From assembly GCF_018736145.1 (NCBI RefSeq), contig NZ_CP059997.1, positions 7,749,501 to 7,813,500 on the forward strand: a stretch of DNA of 64,000 bases. Reading direction: 5' to 3'. The position numbers were made by a program, and so were the translations under genes. Origin of the DNA: Amycolatopsis sp. CA-230715. Its GTDB lineage: Bacteria > Actinomycetota > Actinomycetes > Mycobacteriales > Pseudonocardiaceae. Shown in pieces: positions 26,475 through 34,825 of this stretch (within the stretch, counting starts at the first letter, position 1; each line of letters starts with the position of its first letter). The notes under the pieces were generated by a model, which saw nothing but the letters and a program-made list of their open reading frames with translations, was not told where the DNA came from and ran no database searches.

Positions 26475-27062
26475 TCAGGTCGCCTCCACGATTCCGGTGA
26501 TCATCAACGCCATCGTCGCCTCCGCCTCCGGACGGGGACGGCCCATGTCGCGGCGCAGGAGCTTCCACGTGTAGACGTCGCAGGCGCAGACGAGCGCGTC
26601 CTCCACCCGGGCACGGCGCGAGGGCGGCACCTCGCGCAGCTGGGGCGCGAGCTGGCGCAGCACCCGCGCGCGGTGCCGCTCCCTGCCGATCGCCGCGATC
26701 CGGGCGACCGCCGGGGCGGACTCGTCGGCGAGATTGCGGGTCACGATCTCGCCGACCTGCTCGTAGTGGTCGAACCACGCCGTCACCGATCCGTCGACAT
26801 CCCCGGGCTCGGCCTGGTCCAGCGCGTGCCCGAACTCCGCCAGCAGCTCCGTCAACGCCACCTCGAGCAGCTCGTCGCGGCTGCCGAAGGCCCGCAGCAC
26901 GGTCTGCACGCTCACCTTCGCCTCCGCCGCGACGTCCGCGAGCCGGATGTCGGTGCGCAGCCGCGCCCGGAGCAGGCCGACCGCGGCCAGCAGGATCCGC
27001 CGTCGCGTCGCCTCGGCCGATTCGGCCCTGGCGCGCTGCGTGTAGGTCCGGCCGGATTTCAT
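26475..27062 (-). CDS. TetR-family transcriptional regulator
   Basis: 195 residues from ATG 27062. The helix-turn-helix region is RRRILLAAVGLLRARLRTDIRLADVAAEAKVSVQTVLRAFGSRDELLEVAL, a standard TetR fold, followed by an all-helical ligand domain. The start is taken at 27062 because the longer frame (to 27176) would begin with a low-complexity stretch and run through the operator. It lies 1 bp upstream of the glycosyltransferase and is divergent from a PucR gene. A large palindrome covers its start codon, pointing to autorepression. Confidence 0.87.
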   Translation of the reverse strand: MKSGRTYTQRARAESAEATRRRILLAAVGLLRARLRTDIRLADVAAEAKVSVQTVLRAFGSRDELLEVALTELLAEFGHALDQAEPGDVDGSVTAWFDHYEQVGEIVTRNLADESAPAVARIAAIGRERHRARVLRQLAPQLREVPPSRRARVEDALVCACDVYTWKLLRRDMGRPRPEAEATMALMITGIVEAT

Positions 27063-27083
27063 GTCAATGCAGTTAACATGAAA
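27057..27083. promoter_or_regulatory. Predicted TetR operator over the TetR start codon
   Basis: An inverted repeat with arms TTTCATGTCAA and TTAACATGAAA separated by five bases and one mismatched pair. It overlaps the ATG of the TetR gene and lies 42 bp upstream of the PucR start, so one site could govern both directions. Confidence 0.6.
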
Positions 27084-27124
27084 CTGGCGGCGCAGGCAAG
27101 CGCGCCGGTGGTTACGGTGACGAG

Positions 27125-28585
27125 GTGAACTTGTCGTCGCGGTGGCTGCTGAACCGGCCGGAACTCGGGTTGTCACTCGTCGCGGGGGAGGCCGGTCTCG
27201 ATCGGCCCCTGCGCTTCGCGCACAGCATCGACCTGGCCGATCCCGCCCCGTGGCTCTCCGGCGGCGAACTGGTGCTGACCACCGGTGCGCACCTGTCGGA
27301 GCGGCAGGCCGACTACGTGCGGGGCCTGGACCGCGCGGGGGTGTCCGCGCTCGGTTTCGGCGTCGGACTCTCCCACGACACCGTGCCGAGGTCCATTGTG
27401 GACGCCGCGGACGAGCTGGGGTTGCCGGTGCTGGAGGTGCCGTTGCCGACGCCGTTCGCCGCGGTCACCAAGGCGGTGCTGGACCGGCTCGCCGAGCTGC
27501 GGTACGAGGAAGTGCTCCGAGTCTCCCGGGCGCAGCCGAAGATGACCCGCGCCGCGCTGCGCAACGGTGCGGGCGGGATCGTCCGCGAACTGTCCGCCGC
27601 CACCGGCGCCGCCACCGTGTTCCTCGGTCCGGGCAAGGAAGTCGAGGCCACCTGCTCCCGCGCCGCGCGAGCCGACGTCGACGAGGTGGTGGCACTGGCA
27701 GGCGCGGCGACCGGCTCCGCTGTCGTCACGAAGGGGCGGGCGATCAGCGTGCACGCGGTCGGTGTCGGCGGGGCCGTGCACGGCTGGCTCGCCGTCGCCG
27801 GTGCACACCCGCTCGGCCCAGCCGAACAGGTGCTGCTCGGGCACGCGGCCTCGCTGTTGGCTCTGGACAAGGAAAAGCCGCGACGGCTGCGCGCCGAGCG
27901 GAACCGGCTCGGCGCGACCCTGCTCGGGCTGCTGCTGTCGGATCCCGCGCTGGAACCGCGACTGCGCTCGCAGTTCGCCGACGTGGTGGACCGCTCGGCC
28001 GGTATCCGCGTCCTCGCGGTGCGCACGGACGATCCCGAACGGATCCTCGCCGACATCGACGATGCACTGTCCGAATGCGACCTTCCCTTGCTGGCACGGG
28101 AATCCGCCGACGAGGTGATCGCCCTGCTGCCGGGCGGGTTCGCCGGGGCGCGGGTCGCCGCGCTGTCACCGGCCGCCGCGCGCGCCGGGCTGAGCGGCCC
28201 GCATCCGCTCTCCGAGCTCCACCATGCGCTGTCGGAGGCAAGGCTGGCGGCCGCCGCGAGCGAAGAACACCTCACCGAGTTCGACTCGCTCACCGGCGGC
28301 GCGCTCCTCACCGCCCCCGGCAGCCGAGCCGTACTGGACTCCGTCGCCGAAGGCACGATCGCGAAACTGCACGCCCACGATCCCGTCCTCGTCACCTCGC
28401 TGCGTGCCTTCCTCGAAGCCAACGGGCAAGGGGAAACCGCCGCAACCGCGATCGGCGTGCACCGGCACACCCTGCGCAACCGCCTGGACAGAGCAGCCGA
28501 AGTACTCGGATGCGATCTAGGCTCGGCCCGCGTGCGCGCCGAACTGCTGCTCGCCATCCTGGCCTGGGAGGCGCGCCCGCGCTAA
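27125..28585 (+). CDS. PucR-family transcriptional regulator
   Basis: 486 residues from GTG 27125. The N-terminal PucR domain (about 10-130) opens LGLSLVAGEAGLDRPLRFAHSIDLADPAPWLSGGELVLTTG. A CdaR/GGDEF-like middle part follows, with a C-terminal helix-turn-helix AFLEANGQGETAATAIGVHRHTLRNRLDRAAEVLG. PucR proteins regulate purine, GABA or amine catabolic genes and are often found beside gabT-type aminotransferases. Here a glutarate/aminotransferase unit lies about 2.1 kb away, beyond a DUF222 island, so it is the likely target (inference). Confidence 0.87.
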   Translation: MNLSSRWLLNRPELGLSLVAGEAGLDRPLRFAHSIDLADPAPWLSGGELVLTTGAHLSERQADYVRGLDRAGVSALGFGVGLSHDTVPRSIVDAADELGLPVLEVPLPTPFAAVTKAVLDRLAELRYEEVLRVSRAQPKMTRAALRNGAGGIVRELSAATGAATVFLGPGKEVEATCSRAARADVDEVVALAGAATGSAVVTKGRAISVHAVGVGGAVHGWLAVAGAHPLGPAEQVLLGHAASLLALDKEKPRRLRAERNRLGATLLGLLLSDPALEPRLRSQFADVVDRSAGIRVLAVRTDDPERILADIDDALSECDLPLLARESADEVIALLPGGFAGARVAALSPAAARAGLSGPHPLSELHHALSEARLAAAASEEHLTEFDSLTGGALLTAPGSRAVLDSVAEGTIAKLHAHDPVLVTSLRAFLEANGQGETAATAIGVHRHTLRNRLDRAAEVLGCDLGSARVRAELLLAILAWEARPR

Positions 28586-29006
28586 CCGCGGTCACTGGGT
28601 TTGGTTTTCGCTCGCAGTCTGGTGTGGACGCGGTGGTTGCCGGATCGCTGGGGGTGCCGTGTGATTTCGGGGCGTTGGCTGCTGTTGCCTGCTCGGAGGG
28701 TGGTGGCCACGGCGCGGGGTTGCGGTGCTGGTGCGGATGCGGGAGTGGTTTTCGCGGTAGTTGGTGATGCCGTGGATGGGTGTGGTGGTTCCCAGGGTGT
28801 CTGTGTCCCTGGACGACATGATCATCTCGCTGTACGCGGGCGGGAGTGTGGCCTTCGACAACCAACATGGTCACCACGACAGAGCCATGCCTGTAACGGC
28901 ACGGCATAGCCAGAACCCTCCCCTTCGCTGGTAGTTGCTGAAGAGCCGGGTTTTGTTCCGGCAGTCTGTTGTGGACATAGCTGCCGCTGGATGGCGGCTG
29001 AGTTGT
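28586..29006. other. Non-coding spacer with a short IS256-like fragment
   Basis: No gene is visible. At about 28798-28845 the plus strand reads SLDDMIISLYAGG, matching the IDDMILSLYARG block of IS256-type transposases but only for about 15 residues. The rest is low-information GC-rich sequence. It looks like debris at the edge of the DUF222 island. Confidence 0.45.
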
Positions 29007-30263
29007 TTATGCGGCGCGGGGTTGGGCGGTGTGGTGGTTGGTTCGGGATCTTCGCCAGGGGTCGATGAAGTCGGGTGGGGTGAATTCGGGGAGGCCGTTG
29101 ACCATGCGGAGTGTCCAGTCGCTACGATGCAACAGCCGATGGTGGTGAGCACACAACAGCACGAGATTGCCCACCTCGGTGAGGCCGCCGTGTGCCCACG
29201 CCACGACATGGTGCGCCTCGCAGTGGCGCGGCGCGCGGGAACAACCGGGAAACGCGCATCCTTTGTCGCGCATGGCAAGCATGTATCGGATCGCTTCGGT
29301 GACCAGGCGCTTCGCCCGCCCGACTTCGAGGGGTTGGCCTTTGCCGTCGAGCATCATCGGGATGATTCTGCAGTCGCAGGCGAGGATGCGGGCTTCGCTG
29401 GCGGTGATATCGGTGACCATGTCCAGACACGCCTTGCCCAGTTCGGCTTTGAGGTCGGCCAGGGGGATCGTCACGATCAGATCCGCCCGGCCGCCACTGC
29501 GGTTCGGGGATTCGGGGTGGCTGGCGGCGAGGGCGACGATCTCCATGAACGCGTCCCCGTACCGCGCCGCCCGGCTCCGCACCACGGTGCCATCGGACTC
29601 CCCGGCACGGGGTGTCGCGAGAGGATCGAGCAGAGCGAGGGTTTTCGCGGCGGAGATCGGGTCGAGGTAGCCGTCGAACTTGGCTGACCCGTCCTTGCGC
29701 TGATGGACGTGCAGGGCACGTCGGGGTTCGGCAGTGTCGCGAGGTTCGGGCCCGTCGGGGTCGAGGTAGCCGAGAATCTCCTTACCCAGCTTGCTGATCT
29801 CCGACGTACCCGCCTTCCGCGCCAGCTCCACAAGAGACCGCTCCGCGAACTCCCGATCTTCAACCGGAGTCGTGGCCGGGATCTTCTCCAGGACCCGCAC
29901 GATCTTGTCCACATGCTCCGGCGAGATCGCGCCCTCCCTGGCAGCATCCCCGACAAGGGGTGCCGCGGCGGGAATCTCCGCACCATCGATCCCCTGGCTC
30001 GGGTTGGTCACCAACGCCCGCTTCACCAGCTTCTTCATCTCAGGCCCGGTGCAGCGCGCGATATCGGCCACCAGCCCGGCCACACTCGTGTACCCCAGAT
30101 CGCGGGCACCACCGTTGTCCAGGTGCGCGATGATGCGGTGGATACGGGCTTCCTGCTGCCACCACGACATCAACTCTTCCCGTAGCAGTGCGGCAACCTC
30201 ACGCGCGTCAAGCCGCCACAGCCCATCCTGCTGCGGCACAAGGGAAAGAGAAGTCTCGGACAC
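29007..30263 (-). CDS. DUF222 / HNH endonuclease protein (13E12-repeat type)
   Basis: 418 residues from ATG 30263. The N-terminal DUF222 domain occupies about residues 20-300 (AALLREELMSWWQQEARIHRIIA and ARDLGYTSVAGLVADIARCTGPE). The C-terminal HNH nuclease domain has CAFPGCSRAPRHCEAHHVVAW, GGLTEVGNLVLLCAHHHRLLH and a final DWTLRMVNGLPEFTPP. This is the protein family carried by the repeated 13E12-type sequences of mycobacteria and relatives. A near-identical C-terminal fragment survives at 13343-13687, and repeats lie just upstream. The cellular role of the family is not established; mobility or DNA processing is likely. Confidence 0.88.
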   Translation of the reverse strand: MSETSLSLVPQQDGLWRLDAREVAALLREELMSWWQQEARIHRIIAHLDNGGARDLGYTSVAGLVADIARCTGPEMKKLVKRALVTNPSQGIDGAEIPAAAPLVGDAAREGAISPEHVDKIVRVLEKIPATTPVEDREFAERSLVELARKAGTSEISKLGKEILGYLDPDGPEPRDTAEPRRALHVHQRKDGSAKFDGYLDPISAAKTLALLDPLATPRAGESDGTVVRSRAARYGDAFMEIVALAASHPESPNRSGGRADLIVTIPLADLKAELGKACLDMVTDITASEARILACDCRIIPMMLDGKGQPLEVGRAKRLVTEAIRYMLAMRDKGCAFPGCSRAPRHCEAHHVVAWAHGGLTEVGNLVLLCAHHHRLLHRSDWTLRMVNGLPEFTPPDFIDPWRRSRTNHHTAQPRAA

Positions 30264-30381
30264 GCCTCAATTCTACCGCGATCGCACACAGGTTCGACTG
30301 ACCCGATCGGGTGAACAAGTTGTCAAGTCCACAATGGACAGGCATTGACCACGTTCTGCCCCAAGGGAATCTGACCTCCGA

Positions 30382-30490
30382 GATCTTACGGAACCGCCGC
30401 TCAACCGCGACCCGGGAAACGGAAGCGAGCCCGCTCCTTCCCGTCCAAAGCCATCGGTAAACCGCAACCCGACACGGCGAACCGACCACG
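30382..30490. repeat. Repeat unit, first tandem copy
   Basis: Begins GATCTTACGGAACCGCCGC, includes CCGTCCAAAGCCATCGGTAA and ends near GAACCGACCACG. It recurs 202 bp downstream at 30584-30692 with about ten differences. The far end of this copy is also matched by the inverted copy at 5500-5615. Confidence 0.75.
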
Positions 30491-30590
30491 CCGCAGTAAC
30501 ACTGAAGCTTGAGAGCGAAGCGACGACATGAGAGGTGAGAAAGCCAGCACAAACCCCGTGGCACCAACAGAACCAGCGCAAGCGATCTTA
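30470..30590 (+). repeat. Dispersed repeat segment shared with 5500-5615 (inverted)
   Basis: This spacer between the two tandem units contains CGAAGCGACGACATGAGAGG and CACCAACAGAACCAGC. On the reverse strand it matches the sequence downstream of the ABC transporter at 5500-5615. So one family of repeat sits at two places 25 kb apart in opposite orientation. Confidence 0.7.
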
Positions 30591-30692
30591 CGGAACCACC
30601 GCCCAACCCTGACCCGGAGAACAGAAGCCGCTCCGCTCCTTCCCGTCCAAAGCCATCGGTAAACCGCAATCCGACACGGCGAACCGACCACG
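30584..30692. repeat. Repeat unit, second tandem copy
   Basis: Second copy of the unit at 30382-30490, ending 17 bp before the stop codon of the convergent acyl-CoA dehydrogenase gene. The region 30264-30708 holds only these repeats and two small palindromes, ACCCGATCGGGT at 30300 and GTCCACAATGGAC near 30326. No gene is seen in it. Confidence 0.75.
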
Positions 30693-30708
30693 ACCGTTGA
30701 CCAGAAAC

Positions 30709-31869
30709 CTAGCGATACGCCGGAATACCCGTCAAAGCCTGCCCCACCACCAACGTGTGTACCTCCGAGGTGCCCTCATACGTCAGCACGGATTCCAGGT
30801 TGTTCGCGTGGCGTAGTGGTGCGTATTCGGTGGTGATTCCGCTGCCGCCGAGGATGGTTCGGCATTCCCTGGCGATCGCGAGTGCTTCCCGTACGTTGTT
30901 CAGTTTGCCGGTGCTGATTTGTTCGCTTCGGATCGTGCCGCGGTCCTTCAAGTCTGCCAGGTGCTGGGCCAGTAGCATCGCGCAGTTCGCCGAGATTGCC
31001 ATGTCGGCCAGTTTTCGTTGGGTGAGCTGGAATCCGGCGATCGGCTTGCCGAACTGCGTTCGCGTCTTCGCGTAGTCGAGTGCGCATTCGATCGAGTCCC
31101 GTGCTGCTCCGACGGCGCCGAACAGGATGCCGAACCTGGCTTCGTTCAGGCAGGACAGCGGGGCGGACAGTCCGCGGGCCAGTGGCAGCAGCGCGCTGCC
31201 GGGGAGGCGTACGCGGTCGAAGACGAGTTCGGCGGTGACCGAGGCGCGGAGGGAGAGCTTGTGGCCCAACGACCGTGCGGTGAATCCCGGGGTGCCCGCG
31301 GGGACGAGGAAGCCCCGTATGCCGTCTTCGGTGCGGGCCCATACCGTTGCCACGTCGGCGATCGAGCCGTTGGTGATCCACATCTTGGTGCCGTCGAGTA
31401 CCCAGTCGGCGCCGTCGCGGACGGCGCGGGTGCGCATGCCACCCGGGTCCGAGCCGAAGTCCGGTTCGGTGAGGCCGAAGCAGCCGATGGCCTCGCCCGC
31501 CGCCATGCGGGGCAGCCATTCGGCCTTCTGCTCGTCCGAACCGTAGCGGTGGATCGAATACATCGCCAGTGAGCCCTGCACCGAAACGAAACTGCGGAAG
31601 CCCGAGTCGGCGGCTTCGAGTTCGAGGCAGGCTAAGCCGTACCCGAGCGCGCTCACTCCCGCGCAGCCGTATCCGTCCAGGTGCATCCCGAGCACGCCCA
31701 GCTTGCCGAACTCCGGTGCCAGTTCGCGCGGGAAGATCCCGGATTCGTACCATTCGCGGATACCCGGCCGGAGGCGGTCCGCGGCGAACCTCGCCACGGT
31801 TTCCTGGATGTCCCGTTCCTCCTGCGGGAGGGTCGACGCGATGTCGAGCAGGTTCAGCGGGTCGGTCAT
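30709..31869 (-). CDS. gcdH: Glutaryl-CoA dehydrogenase
   Basis: 386 residues, an acyl-CoA dehydrogenase flavoprotein that would oxidise and decarboxylate glutaryl-CoA to crotonyl-CoA. Family landmarks are FVSVQGSLAMYSIHRYG, GCFGLTEPDFGSDPGGMRTRA, KMWITNGSIADV, RFGILFGAVGAARDSIECALDYAKTRTQFGKPI and LESVLTYEGTSEVHTLVVGQALTG. The Glu in TYEGTSEVH aligns with the catalytic base, and the pattern matches GcdH better than short-chain enzymes. The start ATG 31869 overlaps the stop of the upstream CoA-transferase gene by 4 bp, a classic gcdG-gcdH arrangement. Specificity is supported by this pairing. Confidence 0.82.
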   Translation of the reverse strand: MTDPLNLLDIASTLPQEERDIQETVARFAADRLRPGIREWYESGIFPRELAPEFGKLGVLGMHLDGYGCAGVSALGYGLACLELEAADSGFRSFVSVQGSLAMYSIHRYGSDEQKAEWLPRMAAGEAIGCFGLTEPDFGSDPGGMRTRAVRDGADWVLDGTKMWITNGSIADVATVWARTEDGIRGFLVPAGTPGFTARSLGHKLSLRASVTAELVFDRVRLPGSALLPLARGLSAPLSCLNEARFGILFGAVGAARDSIECALDYAKTRTQFGKPIAGFQLTQRKLADMAISANCAMLLAQHLADLKDRGTIRSEQISTGKLNNVREALAIARECRTILGGSGITTEYAPLRHANNLESVLTYEGTSEVHTLVVGQALTGIPAYR

Positions 31870-33014
31870 GATCGATCTCCTGTGGATAGTGGGGTGTCCA
31901 ACCAGGACTCGAGGTCCTCGGTGTGCTCGCCGAGCCGTGGCGGCGGCCGGTGGTAGCCGGGCGGGGTCCGCGACAGCCCGATCGGGTTGGCCACGAGGTT
32001 GCCGTCCCGGCTCGGGACGAGCGGTCGCAGCCCCAGTTCTTCGGCGAGGGCGAAGGCGCCGTCGAGATCGTTGACCGGGCCGCACGGCACACCGAGCGGG
32101 CTGAGCGCGGCGAACCAGTCGTCCGCGGTACGGGCCGCGAGCCGCTCGGTGATCAGTTCAGTGAGTTCTTCGGCGTGCTCGACGCGTTGGGGGTTCGTCG
32201 CGAAACGCGGGTCCTCGGCGAGCCCGATTCCCTCGCACAGCGCGGTGAACTGGCGGTCGGTGCCGACGGCGAGCACGATCGGGCGGTCGGCGGCGGGGAA
32301 CACCGCGTACGGCGCGATCGACGGGTGCCGGTTGCCCATGGCGGCGGGCACGACGTCGGCGAGCGTGTACCCGGCGCTCTGGTTGACCATGCCGGACAGC
32401 AGCGTGCTCAGCAGGTTCACCTCGACGAGCTGCCCTTCGCCGGTCCGCTCGCGGTGCCGCAGCGCGGCGAGGATGCCGACCGCGGCGTGCAGGCCGGTGA
32501 GCACGTCCACCAGCGCGACGCCGACCTTCACCGGTTCGCCCGGTGCGGGCCCGGTGACGCTCATCAGCCCGCCGACCGCCTGCGCCAGCAGGTCGTACCC
32601 GGGCAGCGCCGCGCCACCGCCCGCGCCGAAACCGGTCACGGAGCAGTACACCGCGCGGGGGTTCAGCGACCGGACGCGCTCGGGGTCGAGCCCGTGGCCC
32701 GCCATCGTTCCCGGCCGGAAGTTCTCGATCACCACGTCGGCGCGGCGCACGAGTTCGGTCGCCCGCCGGTGCCCGTCCTCGGTGCGCAGGTCGAGCGTCA
32801 GTGAGCGCTTGTTCCGGTTGACCGAAAGGAAATAGGTCGCTTCGTCACCGGCGAACGGCGGGCCCCAGGCACGGGTGTCGTCACCGCCGTCGGGCCGCTC
32901 GACCTTGATCACCTCGGCACCGAGATCGCCGAGGAGCATGGTCGCGTAGGGGGCGGCGAGCACCCGCGAGAAGTCGGCCACGAGCAGGCCGTCGAGTGCC
33001 CCTTCGATGGTCAT
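31866..33014 (-). CDS. gcdG: Family III CoA-transferase, probably glutarate CoA-transferase
   Basis: 382 residues of the CaiB/BaiF family. The N-terminus GLLVADFSRVLAAPYATMLLGDLGAEVIKVERPDGGDDTR carries the usual nucleotide-binding strand. ENFRPGTMAGHGLDPERVRSLNPRAVYCSVTGFG follows with the conserved GFG, and GYDLLAQAVGGLM carries the catalytic Asp. It would move CoA from succinyl-CoA or a similar donor to glutarate, feeding the glutaryl-CoA dehydrogenase whose start codon overlaps its stop. Substrate choice is inferred from that neighbour. Transcription starts toward the left from a region with two palindromes, facing an aminotransferase gene. Confidence 0.78.
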   Translation of the reverse strand: MTIEGALDGLLVADFSRVLAAPYATMLLGDLGAEVIKVERPDGGDDTRAWGPPFAGDEATYFLSVNRNKRSLTLDLRTEDGHRRATELVRRADVVIENFRPGTMAGHGLDPERVRSLNPRAVYCSVTGFGAGGGAALPGYDLLAQAVGGLMSVTGPAPGEPVKVGVALVDVLTGLHAAVGILAALRHRERTGEGQLVEVNLLSTLLSGMVNQSAGYTLADVVPAAMGNRHPSIAPYAVFPAADRPIVLAVGTDRQFTALCEGIGLAEDPRFATNPQRVEHAEELTELITERLAARTADDWFAALSPLGVPCGPVNDLDGAFALAEELGLRPLVPSRDGNLVANPIGLSRTPPGYHRPPPRLGEHTEDLESWLDTPLSTGDRS

Positions 33015-33072
33015 GGATACCTCCTGTCGGCTGAGCCGGGTCAGCGTCGCCCGCGGGTGGCCGCACGGGCAC

Positions 33073-33119
33073 TCGACGAGTCGTCCATCTCCCGGCGCCG
33101 ACGGTGGACGACTCGTCGA
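33073..33119. promoter_or_regulatory. Twin palindromic operator between gcdG and aminotransferase
   Basis: Two copies of an 11-bp palindrome, GACGAGTCGTC at 33075-33085 and GACGACTCGTC at 33107-33117. They are themselves arranged as a 15-bp inverted repeat with a 17-base spacer. Their centres are 32 bp apart, about three helical turns, fitting cooperative binding of a dimeric regulator. They lie in the divergent promoter region, 59 and 67 bp from the two start codons. Confidence 0.65.
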
Positions 33120-33183
33120 TCGTGCCGTCCCGGCCCGGCGCCTACCGTCGTCCGCGATTCAGCCGGAGAGACGGAGGTATGGC

Positions 33184-34524
33184 GTGGTCGAGCGGAAGAG
33201 CGGACCGGGACTGGCACAGGTCCGCCGGGTACGCACCGAGATCCCCGGGCCGAAATCGGCGGAACTGCTCCGCAGGCAACGCGCGGCGCTCCCGGCCGGG
33301 GTCGGATCCTCGCTGCCGGTGTTCGTCACCCAGGCGGGCGGCGGGGTCGTGGTCGACGTGGACGGCAACTCGTTCATCGACTTCGGCAGCGGGATCGCGG
33401 TCACCACGGTCGGGAACGCCGCGCCGCGCGTGGTCGAGCGAGCGGCCGAACAGCTGGCCCGGTTCACCCACACCTGTTTCCTCGTCAACCCGTACGAGTC
33501 CTATGTGGAGGTTTGCGAGAAGCTGAACCGGCTCGCGCCGGTGCCCGGCGAGAAGCGCACGTTCCTGGTGAACACCGGCGCGGAAGCGGTGGAGAACGCG
33601 GTCAAGATCGCGCGCGCCGCGACCGGCCGCACCGGGATCGTGGTGTTCGACCACGGCTACCACGGGCGGACGCTGCTCACCATGAGCATGACCGCCAAGA
33701 ACGCGCCGTACAAGCAGGGCTTCGGCCCGTTCGCGCCCGAGGTGCACCGCGCGCCGATGGCGTACCCGTACCGCTGGCGCGGGGACAGGGAACGGTGCGC
33801 GGAAGAGGCCGCCACCGCGCTGGCCGACCTCCTCGACCGGCAGGTGGGCGCGGAGAACGTGGCCGCGGTGGTCGTCGAGCCGATCCAGGGCGAGGGCGGG
33901 TTCATCGTGCCGCCGCCGGGATTCCTGCCCGCGGTGGCCGAGATCTGCGCCGCCCGCGGCATCCTGCTGATCGCCGACGAGGTGCAGACCGGGATCGCGC
34001 GCACCGGCACCCTGTTCGCCTGCGAGCACGAGGGCATCCGCCCCGATCTGCTGGTGACCGCGAAGGGTCTCGGCGGTGGCCTGCCGCTCGGTGCCGTCAC
34101 CGGCAGGGCCGAGCTGATGGACGCGGTGCCGCCCGGTGGGCTCGGCGGTACCTTCAGCGGCAACCCGGTCGCCTGCGAAGCCGCGTTGGGCGTGTTCGAC
34201 GAGATCGAGCGGCACGACCTCGTGCGCAGGGCGGGCGAGATCGACCGCATCATGCGGCCCGTGCTGGAGGACCTCGCCGAGCGGTACCCGTTCGTCGGTG
34301 ACGTGCGGGGACGCGGTGCGATGCAGGCGATCGAGATCGTCCGAGGGCCGGACGGGACCCCCGATCCCGCGCGGACCGCGGAGATCAGCGGGCGGTGCCA
34401 CCGCGACGGCCTGCTCACCCTCACCGCGGGCAGCCACGGCAACGTGCTCCGGTTCCTGCCTCCGCTGTCCATTCCGGACTCATTGCTGGCGGAGGGGCTG
34501 GAGGTGCTGGCGAAAGCGCTCTAG
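33184..34524 (+). CDS. gabT: Class III aminotransferase (4-aminobutyrate/5-aminovalerate type)
   Basis: 446 residues, PLP-dependent. The class III landmarks are FIDFGSGIAVTTVGNA, NTGAEAVENAVKIARAATGR, FDHGYHGRTLLTMSMTAK, VVVEPIQGEGGF, LLIADEVQTGIARTG (PLP-binding Asp) and the Schiff-base Lys in TAKGLGGGLPLGAVTG. It resembles GabT/DavT enzymes that convert 4-aminobutyrate or 5-aminovalerate to the semialdehyde. Next to a glutarate-degrading pair, 5-aminovalerate (davT role) is attractive, but no semialdehyde dehydrogenase is in the window. The start GTG 33184 has GGAGG at 33173. It is divergent from gcdG; an NRPS operon starts 300 bp downstream. Confidence 0.83.
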   Translation: MVERKSGPGLAQVRRVRTEIPGPKSAELLRRQRAALPAGVGSSLPVFVTQAGGGVVVDVDGNSFIDFGSGIAVTTVGNAAPRVVERAAEQLARFTHTCFLVNPYESYVEVCEKLNRLAPVPGEKRTFLVNTGAEAVENAVKIARAATGRTGIVVFDHGYHGRTLLTMSMTAKNAPYKQGFGPFAPEVHRAPMAYPYRWRGDRERCAEEAATALADLLDRQVGAENVAAVVVEPIQGEGGFIVPPPGFLPAVAEICAARGILLIADEVQTGIARTGTLFACEHEGIRPDLLVTAKGLGGGLPLGAVTGRAELMDAVPPGGLGGTFSGNPVACEAALGVFDEIERHDLVRRAGEIDRIMRPVLEDLAERYPFVGDVRGRGAMQAIEIVRGPDGTPDPARTAEISGRCHRDGLLTLTAGSHGNVLRFLPPLSIPDSLLAEGLEVLAKAL

Positions 34525-34825
34525 TGGAGATCCGCCATTGTGCTGATGCGTTTCGAATACCGTTTTGATAAGGGAGTGTGGTAAATCGCGATGATCGTCG
34601 TCGTGGATGATTCCACAGAGATGACTGTTCCTGGCCTCCGGTGGCGGCTTTCCCGATTCCGGGCCACATTCACGCCACGTGGACGGTGGCGGAAATGGTC
34701 AGGGTGCTGATTCCTCACAGACAGTAGCGACCCGGTTCCCGCGCTATTTCGTGCTACGGAGAATCGCTTGCCGTGGAAACGCGGGGCTGCAAGAGTGGCC
34801 GGGTACACGAGTGGGGGATTTGGGA
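34525..34825. other. Intergenic leader upstream of the NRPS operon
   Basis: 300 bp with no gene. It is less GC-rich than its surroundings at 34530-34600, so the promoter of the biosynthetic operon is probably here, but no convincing -35/-10 pair could be fixed. Short palindromes GTGGA(4)TCCAC at 34603-34616 and CCACGTGG at 34673-34680 are possible protein sites. No pathway regulator gene is nearby. Confidence 0.4.

Noticed and set aside
28798..28845. A second IS256 element near the DUF222 island
   Set aside because: Only about 15 residues match and no ends are visible; reported as a fragment only.
34679..34825. 49 extra N-terminal residues for the first NRPS
   Set aside because: They have no domain character and the ribosome binding site fits ATG 34826.
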